From JBHPHI01 sp042569595 (GTDB taxonomy: Bacteria; Patescibacteriota; Microgenomatia; UBA1400; 2-01-FULL-45-11): 10,811 nucleotides of DNA. The stretch spans positions 1 through 10,811 of the forward strand of contig JBHPHI010000026.1 in NCBI GenBank assembly GCA_042569595.1, in the 5' to 3' direction. The position numbers and the translations under genes were made by a program. The notes below the pieces were generated by a model. The model saw only the letters and a program-made list of their open reading frames with translations, was not told the origin of the DNA and did no database searches. Positions 1-7,058 of this stretch are shown here, piece by piece. Within the stretch, counting starts at the first letter, position 1. Each line of letters begins with the position of its first letter.

Positions 1-2108
1 CAAACAAGACGATAACTCATTCGTCTGGAACGACTGTGTATAACATGTACGAATTGTATGCTTGGTTGATGAATGAGGTGGACGAGAGCGGAACTATAGA
101 CAACGAGATTCCAATGACGGCTCAGACACCCACTTCATACACACTAACAAACAGGTGGTTTATTGATGAGACAAGTATTCAATTTTTACAGAACGGATCA
201 CTAAAGTCTGATGGATGGAGTGCAAGCGCAAATAATGATGGCATAAGAATTCTTACTTTTGCTGGAGCATATACCTCGGCAGCAGGAACGGATATTGGTA
301 AAGGAGTAACGCAGGCCACCTCAGGCCATACTGGGACACTTTTGGCCTATGATAATACTTTGCAAAAGTGGTGGGTGAGAGTGGATGATACTGGAGATAA
401 TTTTAATACAACTAACAACATTACGGTGGATGCAGGCACGGGACAAGGGATAATAAGTGCTTCTGGAACCAATGCAACGGGAGACAACATTTGGACCAAC
501 GTTTATACGTTGGGAACGCTTTATGGCAACACTCATGTATATATAGTTCAAAATGATGCGAAAATTTCTTCCTGGTGGAGTTCAGGACATATAGATATGT
601 TGCTTTTAGTAAAAGAAGGTGGAACTCTAATAGACTATGGAAATGCGACGATTGTTGCTAGGCAATATTCGAAGTTGTATGATCACTTCTTAGTAAGTCT
701 TTCATCTGGAGCTCGCACGCCTGTGCCATTGGCTACATTTGAAGACAGTAATAATGATTCGGGGTACAGGCAAATGGTATTTACTGATGCGGCTGTGTCT
801 TTACCCACAGTGGGTGAGATCATCGAAGATGATACTGATGCAACTATCCAAGGAATAGTGACAAGCACTTCAGGGTCTTTGCCGAGTGTAACGGTTCAAT
901 ATTATTTGGCTAGCTCAAATCTTAATGACTTTACAGGAGCAACAGGTGCTTTGACTGGGCAAACTTCTGGAATGACGGCAACCGCTGTGGCTCCAACAAA
1001 TGTGGGTCCAACTACTACCTCTGGAATTACGTTTACTTTTGGGGCTACTAGTCAGGATCTTGGGAATGGAAATGGATCACAACCATACGATGTAATAATA
1101 GACTGTAATAGTAATTCGATAGAAGATGTTTACGAGTATTTGAAATATGTGACCAGAAGAGGCAGCTCTACAAGCTTGAATGGTTATGATGGAGATCAGT
1201 ATGTGGCAGTTGGAGATATTCGACTGTCATATGAGTCGCAAACTGCAAACTTTGCGGAAGGAAACACTCTGACTGGAGGAACAAGTGGGGCGACTGGGGT
1301 GATTGTTTCAGATCATGACGATGGGACAAGTGGAGCATTGGTTCTCAAGGAGGTGGTGGGAACTTTCGAGGATGCAGAAACGATAACAGATGATGGTATT
1401 CCAGGGTCTGCCGCTACCACAGCAAGTGCTGTGGATGAAATAAATCCATCAAAACAGTCTCCATTTGGAACTTTTGCGGGGGGGAAGTTTTTCGGTGGTC
1501 GTGGAGTATGGCTTTCAAACGTACCCGCAGGAGATGCTAACAATTACCAACTAATTGATTCAACAGGAACTGATCAGATTCCACCCTTGTCAATTGCTTT
1601 GATAATAAACAATACGCAAAATGGAGATAGAGTAGCAATATTTAAAACTACTGGCGACAACGAAATAATTGATAAGTCTCAGTTTTCCATACAACAAGCT
1701 CACACTTCGCCTGTAGGGTATATTCGAGTAAGCGAATCAATAACTGCTGACACTCCAAGCACTGGTGTAATAAGAGTTGTGAGAATGAACGGCTCTGTGA
1801 CTTTGGGGGAGGAGAGGTATTCTTATACCGCCTGGAGTAATGCGAATCAGCCTACTTATTCAGAGTTTACTCTTAGTGGGACTACAACGCGTGATTATGA
1901 TTCGACAGATGACACAGCGTATGTGCCGTATATAGATGAAGAGGCTACTGGATCAAGTGTTTCTGAGTCGATCACATATGTGGCGGACACTTATGTGTTG
2001 ACTCGAGTGAGAATTACGGGAATGTTGCCATTTAAAGTGAAGGGGCAAGTTACAAACTCTGGACTAACTGTTACGACAATTAGGACGAGCGACTCTATTT
2101 ACCAGTAG
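1..2108 (+). CDS. Large phage-virion-like beta-rich protein, 5'-truncated by window edge
   Basis: The frame is open from base 3 to the TAG at 2106-2108, giving 701 residues. A GTG at 36 is the first start-like codon, but the paralogue at 4414-7032 has about 90 residues before the matching point, so the true start lies upstream of the window. Shared blocks with that paralogue include SAQTPT/TAQTPT followed by the NGWFID-like segment, DVYEYLKYVTR, FGTFAGGKFFGGRGVW and DTAYVPYID near the C-terminus. One copy of a GNTLTGGTSGATG-type module lies at about bases 1251-1400. The protein is rich in Gly, Thr, Ser and Asp, with no membrane segment. I recall this architecture from tail or fibre-type structural proteins of marine phages; the exact role is unknown. 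It converges with the tat operon, whose terminator lies just downstream. It is intact to its end, so it is not an obvious pseudogene. Confidence 0.85.
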   Translation, partial: NKTITHSSGTTVYNMYELYAWLMNEVDESGTIDNEIPMTAQTPTSYTLTNRWFIDETSIQFLQNGSLKSDGWSASANNDGIRILTFAGAYTSAAGTDIGKGVTQATSGHTGTLLAYDNTLQKWWVRVDDTGDNFNTTNNITVDAGTGQGIISASGTNATGDNIWTNVYTLGTLYGNTHVYIVQNDAKISSWWSSGHIDMLLLVKEGGTLIDYGNATIVARQYSKLYDHFLVSLSSGARTPVPLATFEDSNNDSGYRQMVFTDAAVSLPTVGEIIEDDTDATIQGIVTSTSGSLPSVTVQYYLASSNLNDFTGATGALTGQTSGMTATAVAPTNVGPTTTSGITFTFGATSQDLGNGNGSQPYDVIIDCNSNSIEDVYEYLKYVTRRGSSTSLNGYDGDQYVAVGDIRLSYESQTANFAEGNTLTGGTSGATGVIVSDHDDGTSGALVLKEVVGTFEDAETITDDGIPGSAATTASAVDEINPSKQSPFGTFAGGKFFGGRGVWLSNVPAGDANNYQLIDSTGTDQIPPLSIALIINNTQNGDRVAIFKTTGDNEIIDKSQFSIQQAHTSPVGYIRVSESITADTPSTGVIRVVRMNGSVTLGEERYSYTAWSNANQPTYSEFTLSGTTTRDYDSTDDTAYVPYIDEEATGSSVSESITYVADTYVLTRVRITGMLPFKVKGQVTNSGLTVTTIRTSDSIYQ

Positions 2109-2123
2109 TAATTTTTAAGCACG

Positions 2124-2159
2124 AAAAACCCCGCATGGATATTACTATCTTTTGCGGGG
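2124..2159 (-). terminator. Intrinsic terminator of the tat operon
   Basis: Seven-base stem CCCCGCA (2129-2135) pairs with TGCGGGG (2153-2159) around a 17-base loop. On the minus strand the stem is followed directly by TTTTT (2128-2124). This suits termination 15 bases beyond the last tatA stop. On the plus strand there is no T-run after the stem, so it is a poorer terminator for the convergent gene. Confidence 0.75.
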
Positions 2160-2173
2160 GAGACAGCAGATTA

Positions 2174-2347
2174 TTATTTGTCTTTTTTGTCAGTAACGAC
2201 CTCTTTGAAATCTTTGGCAGCTTTTTTGATTTCTTTTTCAGACTCTCCAAGGTTTTTACCCATTTTGGGCAGGAAGTTGGCGCCGAATAGGACCAACAAC
2301 ACGACTACTATTATGGCGATCTCTGGCCATCCTAGATTCTTAAACAT
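2174..2347 (-). CDS. tatA: TatA-family protein, third copy, divergent (57 aa)
   Basis: TatA proteins have one short N-terminal membrane helix, a hinge and an amphipathic helix; they oligomerise with TatC to pass folded proteins across the membrane. Here the helix is about residues 8-20 after MFKNLGWPEI. The conserved Phe-Gly is at residues 21-22. A charged amphipathic stretch (KNLGESEKEIKKAAKDFKEV) and a short charged tail ending DKKDK follow. The ATG at 2347 has an AGGAG Shine-Dalgarno a few bases upstream, and the gene starts 24 bases after the previous tatA stop, so it is the last gene of the operon. The hinge reads FGANFLPKMG instead of the usual FGGKKLPEL seen in both neighbours, so it is the most diverged copy and may have a distinct, perhaps TatB-like, role (inference). 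Confidence 0.85.
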   Translation of the reverse strand: MFKNLGWPEIAIIVVVLLVLFGANFLPKMGKNLGESEKEIKKAAKDFKEVVTDKKDK

Positions 2348-2371
2348 AGCGCTCCTTTCCTAAAATATTTA

Positions 2372-2527
2372 TTAAATTTCTTTTTCTTCGTCTTTTCTTG
2401 CTGTTTTGAACTCTTTAACGGCTTTTCCTGAGCCTCGAATGAGCTCGGGAATTTTTTTGCCGCCAAAGAGGACAAGTATAACAACGGCTATGATGACGAT
2501 TTCAGTTGTACCAATGTTTTGAAACAT
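2372..2527 (-). CDS. tatA: TatA-family protein, second copy (51 aa)
   Basis: Pore-forming or membrane-thinning subunit of the twin-arginine translocase. The protein begins MFQNIGTTEI, has a hydrophobic helix at residues 9-20, the hallmark hinge FGGKKIPEL at 21-29, then a short basic amphipathic helix and a charged tail (DEEKEI). At 51 residues it is short even for TatA. The start is fixed by GGAGG (2534-2538) six bases before the ATG at 2527. The first 27 or so codons are clearly similar in nucleotide sequence to the upstream copy (2549-2722), which points to tandem gene duplication. It lies 21 bases after the stop of that copy and 24 bases before the third copy, so all three should be cotranscribed. 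Confidence 0.9.
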   Translation of the reverse strand: MFQNIGTTEIVIIAVVILVLFGGKKIPELIRGSGKAVKEFKTARKDEEKEI

Positions 2528-2548
2528 ACTATTCCTCCATTTACTACT

Positions 2549-2722
2549 TTATGATTTGTCGTCGTCGTTTAGTGCGTCAGAAAATTCTTTTTGAGCTTTT
2601 TTTAGCTCTCTTCCTGATTCACCAATACCTTTGGCGAGTTCGGGAAGCTTCTTGCCACCAAACAAAATTAGTAAGACGACGGCTATAATGATGATTTCTA
2701 CTGTACCAATGTTACGAAACAT
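2549..2722 (-). CDS. tatA: TatA, first copy, coupled to tatC (57 aa)
   Basis: Twin-arginine translocase subunit TatA. It has a short N-terminus with Glu9, a membrane helix at about residues 9-20, the canonical hinge FGGKKLPELAKGIGES at 21-36, then an amphipathic helix and an acidic tail (DALNDDDKS). I chose the ATG at 2722 rather than the in-frame GTG at 2731, because GGAGG at 2732-2736 gives nine-base spacing to the ATG and would touch the GTG. The gene overlaps the 3' end of tatC by 11 bases, so translation is probably coupled. This is the copy closest to the TatA consensus. No separate tatB is recognisable, which fits the minimal TatA-TatC systems known in Gram-positive bacteria and others. 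Confidence 0.93.
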   Translation of the reverse strand: MFRNIGTVEIIIIAVVLLILFGGKKLPELAKGIGESGRELKKAQKEFSDALNDDDKS

Positions 2723-3521
2723 CAGCGTCACCTCCTTTCAGGTGAGGCAGTCTACTAGGATGATTTAATACTAGGGCAATTTCAAATAGAAGTAAAGGTG
2801 GAACTGTCAGCAAAATTAGCGATAATACGTCTGTTGGTGGCATTAAAGCAGCAATGAGTAATAATAGTGCATAAACATAGCGCCTTTGCTTGACCAGTAG
2901 GTGGTATTTTACGATTCGGAATCGAATAAGAGCAGTGACTACAATTGGAAGCTGAAAAACAATGGCTAAAAGCACGCCTGTTAGTAAGATTTGGCTAAAA
3001 AATCCACCAATATCCCACAGGTTTCCTATTTCAAATTCAAGAGTGGTTTTGGAGAATAGAGTAACCACAAATTGGACCACCCAAACACCAAATCCAAATC
3101 CAATAAAAAATAGGAATATACTTGAGGGAATCAGACTGATTACAAGTTTATGTTCATGAGGTTGTAGTGCTGGTTTGATGAAGTTTAGAAAGTGAATTGT
3201 GAGAGGAATGAGTGCGGCGGTGAGGCCTACGGATATGCCAGTATTTACGGCTAAACTAATAAATTGGTATGGGGAAGTCATGACGATATTAATACCGGAA
3301 AGATTAAATAGACCCATGACGAATCTTAGAATCTGTTGATAATAAATGCCTCCGATAAGTCCGGCAGCGAAGAATACGATAATAACTTGAAATAGTTTTC
3401 CCTGCATTTCCTCAAGATAGGGCATGTACTTGTCCATATTATCTTGAGTGTTTTGATCAACGGATTCTTTTTTAGACTTTTTCTTTTTTGGAGATGGTTT
3501 TTTTGTGTCTTTTTCTGACAT
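2712..3521 (-). CDS. tatC: Sec-independent protein translocase TatC (269 aa)
   Basis: Six-helix membrane protein that recognises twin-arginine signal peptides and recruits TatA. Hydrophobic segments lie at about 43-62, 85-110, 127-155, 175-195, 215-228 and 232-252. Family signatures visible are FIKPALQPHE (114-123, containing the conserved Glu of the signal-binding site), FFIGFGFG (138-145), FQLPIV (189-194), KQRRYV (211-216) and PPTDVLS (228-234) leading to LLLFEIAL. Two features are unusual. There is a lysine-rich cytoplasmic N-terminal extension of about 30 residues. The N-terminal signal-docking motif, usually HLxELRxR, reads YLEEMQGK (35-42), keeping the Glu but losing both Arg. The ATG at 3521 has no Shine-Dalgarno but sits seven bases after a TATACT box. 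It heads the tatC-tatA-tatA-tatA operon. Confidence 0.95.
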   Translation of the reverse strand: MSEKDTKKPSPKKKKSKKESVDQNTQDNMDKYMPYLEEMQGKLFQVIIVFFAAGLIGGIYYQQILRFVMGLFNLSGINIVMTSPYQFISLAVNTGISVGLTAALIPLTIHFLNFIKPALQPHEHKLVISLIPSSIFLFFIGFGFGVWVVQFVVTLFSKTTLEFEIGNLWDIGGFFSQILLTGVLLAIVFQLPIVVTALIRFRIVKYHLLVKQRRYVYALLLLIAALMPPTDVLSLILLTVPPLLLFEIALVLNHPSRLPHLKGGDADVS

Positions 3522-3534
3522 ATAAATCAGTATA
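3522..3534 (-). promoter_or_regulatory. tatC: Predicted tatC promoter -10, leaderless type
   Basis: TATACT at 3534-3529 (minus strand) is separated by seven bases from the tatC ATG. A start site about seven bases after the -10 would put the mRNA 5' end at or next to the ATG, which agrees with the missing Shine-Dalgarno. No good -35 box is visible in the AT-rich upstream DNA. Confidence 0.45.
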
Positions 3535-3597
3535 GCTTATGATTTTGATATAGATAATTAGTTATTTATCTTCTTTATAACTAAAAATTTACTAATT

Positions 3598-3621
3598 AAT
3601 ACTTTTTTCATAAAAAGTATT
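3598..3621. repeat. AT-rich perfect hairpin, 10-bp stem
   Basis: AATACTTTTT (3598-3607) and AAAAAGTATT (3612-3621) form a perfect ten-base inverted repeat around TCAT. It lies in the non-coding stretch upstream of tatC (3522-3801). Neither strand shows a T-run right after the stem, so it is not a typical terminator. A protein-binding site or chance AT-rich palindrome is possible. Confidence 0.4.
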
Positions 3622-3674
3622 CAAAAAATTTCGATCTAGTGAAAAAACTTTCATAAAATATTTTGCTTCAATAT

Positions 3675-3760
3675 TGCGACCAAATAATGGCTACTCAAAT
3701 GGCATGTGGTCGCATCTATCGATAGGGTGGTTTCGCTCCATATTTTTCGAGCGTTTTTTT
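3675..3760 (+). ncRNA. Candidate small structured RNA ending in a terminator
   Basis: This non-coding stretch contains an eight-base perfect stem, TGCGACCA (3675-3682) with TGGTCGCA (3707-3714), enclosing a 24-base loop with two ATGGC words. It is followed by the ten-base palindrome CTATCGATAG (3716-3725) and then by a terminator hairpin with seven T. Compact GC-containing structure inside very AT-rich DNA, with a terminator oriented away from any plus-strand gene, suggests a small RNA transcript. No convincing promoter was found. A 12-codon reading frame starting at 3688 (MATQMACGRIYR) lies inside, which leaves a leader-peptide explanation open. I do not recognise an Rfam family. Confidence 0.3.
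3734..3760 (+). terminator. Plus-strand intrinsic terminator
   Basis: CGCTC (3734-3738) pairs with GAGCG (3749-3753) around a ten-base loop and is followed at once by TTTTTTT (3754-3760). The T-run is on the plus strand only. No plus-strand protein gene precedes it within 1.6 kb, so it either ends a small RNA or is an orphan terminator limiting antisense transcription into the 172-aa gene. Confidence 0.5.
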
Positions 3761-3801
3761 ACAATGATCAGAAAGTGGATATGTACGTGAGGGCAAAAGT
3801 G

Positions 3802-4320
3802 TTATTTTTTGATGGCGGCGAGGTTGGCTCTGGTCTTGATCTGTTTGACGATTTTTCCAGCAGTACCTTGAGTGTTGTAGGTAGCAAGTGATTCTGACCA
3901 AACTCCTTGCGGCACTGAAGTGTCGAGGCCAGTCATAAGTTTATCGTGCTCTTCTGTGGTAAGAGCGCCAGTCAGTAGTGTAGATGAGGCAGATTGAACG
4001 ATTTGAATGTTTACTCCCGGGGTGTATGCAACGGGATTTCCAGATGGCCCTCCAACTAAGTTTCCACCTCGAATAACTCCAGTGTATGTGCCTTGCCAGA
4101 ATTTTACTTGCCAATTAGGGTATAGGAATAAGGTAATTCCTGTATAGACGTTTCCTCCTAAAAATGATTTTCCTGAGGCATCTGCTATTTTTGGGTAAAC
4201 CATTCCAGTATCTGACTCTTCTTCTACGCGAATTTGGTTGATGAGATCTTGAACCTCAATCTCTGTTTGAGGAGATTGTACTTCTATGAGTTGAGTAAAA
4301 AAATTAAAAACCAGAGCCAT
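3802..4320 (-). CDS. Phage-virion-like protein, 172 aa
   Basis: Unnamed family. The N-terminal half matches a pattern I recall from structural proteins of metagenomic and marine phages: a TEIEVQDLINQIR segment (19-31), MVYPKIADASGK (40-51), a GITL...NWQVKFWQGTYTG beta region (61-81), RGGNLVGG and NPVAYTPGVNIQIVQSAS (95-112). The C-terminal part has LTTEEHDKL, VWSESL and GTAGK (120-156), a layout common at the ends of phage fibre or accessory virion proteins, then a basic tail. There is no signal peptide or membrane segment. It has its own promoter, with TATAAT 11 bases before the ATG at 4320 and no Shine-Dalgarno. It lies between the 872-aa gene and the tat operon. Function is unknown; a particle or appendage subunit is likely. 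Confidence 0.85.
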   Translation of the reverse strand: MALVFNFFTQLIEVQSPQTEIEVQDLINQIRVEEESDTGMVYPKIADASGKSFLGGNVYTGITLFLYPNWQVKFWQGTYTGVIRGGNLVGGPSGNPVAYTPGVNIQIVQSASSTLLTGALTTEEHDKLMTGLDTSVPQGVWSESLATYNTQGTAGKIVKQIKTRANLAAIKK

Positions 4321-4337
4321 ATTGGAATTGTATTATA
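4321..4337 (-). promoter_or_regulatory. -10 box of the 172-aa gene, near-leaderless
   Basis: A perfect TATAAT (4337-4332, minus strand) stands 11 bases before the ATG at 4320, predicting a 5' leader of only a few bases. No ribosome binding site fits between them. No convincing -35 box is seen at 16-19 bases. Confidence 0.5.
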
Positions 4338-4367
4338 TCTAGGGAATGTTAACAAATTATTATCAAT

Positions 4368-4391
4368 AAAAAAGCCCCGAGCGGGGCTTTT
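4368..4391 (-). terminator. Strong intrinsic terminator after the 872-aa gene
   Basis: GCCCC and GGGGC, flanked by AAAA/TTTT, form a nine-base stem (4370-4378 with 4383-4391) closing a four-base GAGC loop. On the minus strand it is followed by T residues (4373-4368), 23 bases after the stop of the 872-aa gene. It separates that operon from the promoter of the 172-aa gene. Confidence 0.9.
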
Positions 4392-4413
4392 AGTATTTAT
4401 TTTCAGTTTAAGA

Positions 4414-7032
4414 TTAGGTGACGATGGGGTCGTCGTTTCGGATGGTCACAGCTGAGTATCCAGTAGATCCGAAAGTACCAGTGGTTTCGAAAGGTAGGAT
4501 GGAATCTCCAGCTCCATTATATCTTCGGATACGAGCAACCACTGTTCTGTCTGTGGAATATATGATCGTTACCGTTTCTGAGGTAGAAGTGGTTGATGTG
4601 TCGATATATGGAACATATGCTGTGTCACTTCCACTATCATAGGCTCTGGAAAGAGTTCCGCTTAAGGTGAAAGTAGATCCGGTCCATGATGTGTAGGCAT
4701 ATCTTTCTTCTCTGTTGATGGATGTATCGGCAACTTGAACCAATCTAACATATCCACTGTCAGGGGTATCTGAGGAAATGGCGGTGGTTGTAACAACAGT
4801 TCCATCTGAAGCTTCATTGTCTCCAGCACCGCTTGATAGGGTATAGACAGCTTTGTCTATAGTAGTGCCAGAACTGGTTCTTGCTACAAGAACTCTGTCT
4901 CCGGAAAGTAGGTTTGAGATAGTAATGGACTGGAAGTTTGGTGGTGTTTGTGTGTCGCCATCACTATCAATAAGTTGGAAAGCCTGAATATCGGCGTTGT
5001 CCATGTTGAAAACCCAAACACCTCTGGCGCCGAAGAATTTTCCACCAGCAAAGGTGCCGAAAGGGGAGGCTTTGACTGGAGTAAAGACTGTGTCTGGAGC
5101 GTATCTGGCGTTGATATATTCTTCTCCGTCATGAGCTACAATCGAACCATTATTGAGAGGGTACATGGTTTGGTAGTTGATTTGATCGGTGCTATTGCCT
5201 GACTCTCGAGTAACATATTTGAGCCATTCATATACCTCCGACATTTCTCTGCCCGCACAGTCAATTAGAATGGAATAAGGTTCTGCAGTACCCTGGGTAA
5301 AGTTTCTGTTGATGGTGTGGGTTTCGGCTCTGTTTAGAGTTCCCGCAAGTGTATACCCATTTGATACATCTATTTCTAGTCTTTCGCTAGCTTGGATGGT
5401 TCCCGCAGTTTCATCGACGTTGCCTATAGCAATGGTATTAGCATCGACTTCTTCTATAAATACACAAGTAGCTCCTGATGTGCCTCCAGTTAAAGCATCA
5501 CCTTCTACAACGGTTCCATTATTTGAGGCGAAATCTAAGGTAGTGTTCATGAAGGTGATTTTAATGTCGTCGTATGCGACTACAGATCTGGTGGCTGCAG
5601 CGTCTGCAACGCCTCTGGTGGAAGCTGTTACTTGTAGATTTTCTGCTGCGGAGTAGTCGGAATAGTTTGTGGGCTCTATAACCAATTTTCCTGTAGTACC
5701 ATCATCTTGAAGGCCTCTTAGGGTACCGGTTGCGCCTGAGGTGGCTCCAGTGACTGTGTCGCTAACTGAAAATCCGCCACCAGCTTCTGAGCTGTATGTT
5801 ACATAACTGTATCCAATTGTTCCATTTGAAGTAGCAGATCCAGATCCGGAATCTGTTATAGTTTCATTGTCCTGAAAGACTCCCTTTATGTGACCTAAAG
5901 TTAGCACTCCTTCTGAGCCCCAATCAGTGACTGCAAGTACTTCTGCAGTTGCTGCGGAAGTGCCTCCGGTAACGATGAGTCCAACAGTGAAGGCGACAGA
6001 TTCTGCGTCATAGAGGAGATATCCTTCACCAGTGGTATTGTTGTTAAGATCTGTGGCAGATGCAAGCGGAACAGCATTTCGTCCGCCGTTAGTAAGATCG
6101 ATTGGGAAGTGGTCGTATAGGTCTCCGTAGTTTCTAACAAACACTGTAATAGCGGCTCCGTCAATTTCTGTTCCAGCCTCACTGACTTTGATAAGTACGT
6201 CGATGTGAGCATTACTGTCTCCACGACCCCACCAAGGAGAAATGGATGATGAGTTTTGGAAAATATAAGTTTCAGGTTTTGGATCAGTGGCAATGGTACC
6301 TAGAGTGTAGATGTTGGCGTAAAGATCTTCACCAGTTACAGATGCTACAGAGAGGGTTCCGTTGTTTGTGCCCCCATCATCAATGTCTATGGCTGTTCCT
6401 GTGTCAGAGAAAGCGTCTGTGGTTCTAACCCACCATTTTCTTGTGGTGTTGTTGTAGTGAAGTAGGGTGCCGGTATGTGCAGGAGAACCACCATCGTACC
6501 CAACTTCGCCTCCAATTTGATCTGGAGTAACGCTAACGTAAGCGGCTGAGGCAAATGTAAGCATTCTGATGGCGCTGCTGTATCCACTAGTGGTGATAGC
6601 ACCACCAGTGAGGAATTTGACTGTTTCATCATCGATAAACCAGCCGTTTATGAGGGTAAACTCTGTTGGCGTTTGAGCTGACATAGGCACTGTGTCGTCT
6701 AGTTGGCCAAGCTCATCAAAAGTATCTTGAAGATATGAGTATAGAGCTCTTGAGGTGTAGGTGGTTGTTTTGGTTGTGATGGTGCTAAAGGTAGCAGTAG
6801 CTGTTGAAGTTGCGCCTGTAATGGTGCCGGTAGGAGTATTGGTTGCGTAAACAATATCCATGGCTGTAGCGCCATTGTCTGTGTTTATGATGGCTGATTG
6901 TGCGCCCCCACTCCATGTAACTGTTTCTCCTGCTTGGAAGGTGCCAGACAAGCCTGTGTAGGTAACAGTGGAAGGAGAATGAACAACAAGTTTGTTATAG
7001 TAGTCTACAAAAAAATCATCAGCTATGGCCAT
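4414..7032 (-). CDS. Giant phage-virion-like beta-repeat protein, 872 aa
   Basis: Full-length paralogue of the gene at the left edge. The start ATG at 7032 is preceded by AAGGAG at good spacing, 26 bases after the 150-aa gene, so both share an operon. In order: an N-terminal beta region (1-90); the block SYLQDTFDELGQLDDTVPM (99-117) leading into SAQTPTEFTLINGWFID (118-134); a conserved core with KWWVR, IYTLGTI, HIDVLIKV and FPIDLTNGGRNAVPL (199-323); at least three copies of a VTGGTSGATG...DDGTTGKL module (about 346-396, 421-472, 507-556); VYEWLKYVTRE (600-610); GTFAGGKFFGARGVWV (659-674); and a C-terminal region with DTAYVPYID (803-811). There is no signal peptide, membrane helix or sortase motif. 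The core recalls marine phage structural proteins; a fibre or tail-type role is inferred. The catalytic role, if any, is unknown. Confidence 0.92.
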   Translation of the reverse strand: MAIADDFFVDYYNKLVVHSPSTVTYTGLSGTFQAGETVTWSGGAQSAIINTDNGATAMDIVYATNTPTGTITGATSTATATFSTITTKTTTYTSRALYSYLQDTFDELGQLDDTVPMSAQTPTEFTLINGWFIDDETVKFLTGGAITTSGYSSAIRMLTFASAAYVSVTPDQIGGEVGYDGGSPAHTGTLLHYNNTTRKWWVRTTDAFSDTGTAIDIDDGGTNNGTLSVASVTGEDLYANIYTLGTIATDPKPETYIFQNSSSISPWWGRGDSNAHIDVLIKVSEAGTEIDGAAITVFVRNYGDLYDHFPIDLTNGGRNAVPLASATDLNNNTTGEGYLLYDAESVAFTVGLIVTGGTSAATAEVLAVTDWGSEGVLTLGHIKGVFQDNETITDSGSGSATSNGTIGYSYVTYSSEAGGGFSVSDTVTGATSGATGTLRGLQDDGTTGKLVIEPTNYSDYSAAENLQVTASTRGVADAAATRSVVAYDDIKITFMNTTLDFASNNGTVVEGDALTGGTSGATCVFIEEVDANTIAIGNVDETAGTIQASERLEIDVSNGYTLAGTLNRAETHTINRNFTQGTAEPYSILIDCAGREMSEVYEWLKYVTRESGNSTDQINYQTMYPLNNGSIVAHDGEEYINARYAPDTVFTPVKASPFGTFAGGKFFGARGVWVFNMDNADIQAFQLIDSDGDTQTPPNFQSITISNLLSGDRVLVARTSSGTTIDKAVYTLSSGAGDNEASDGTVVTTTAISSDTPDSGYVRLVQVADTSINREERYAYTSWTGSTFTLSGTLSRAYDSGSDTAYVPYIDTSTTSTSETVTIIYSTDRTVVARIRRYNGAGDSILPFETTGTFGSTGYSAVTIRNDDPIVT
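5365..5997 (-). repeat. Tandem GGTSGATG-type modules within the 872-aa protein
   Basis: Three degenerate copies at about 5845-5997, 5617-5772 and 5365-5514 encode the same pattern: a hydrophobic-polar lead (FTVG, FSVSD, VVEGD), TGGTSAAT/TGATSGATG/TGGTSGATC, a turn, a second strand, then an ET(I/L)-like end. The left-edge paralogue carries one clear copy in the same place, so copy number differs between paralogues. Confidence 0.6.
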
Positions 7033-7058
7033 GGCAGGGCTCCTTTATGTTTATTATG

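Noticed and set aside
1478..1484. Run of seven G as a possible phase-variation tract
   Set aside because: It encodes conserved Gly-Gly-Lys in frame with the paralogue, and seven bases is short for slippage; no frameshift is seen.
2178..2363. Plus-strand frame of 61 codons
   Set aside because: It is the antisense of the third tatA, which has a Shine-Dalgarno, a membrane helix and the Phe-Gly hinge.
5901..6293. Minus-strand frame of 130 codons
   Set aside because: It is an alternate frame within the 872-aa gene, Leu/Ser/Gln-rich without domain features.
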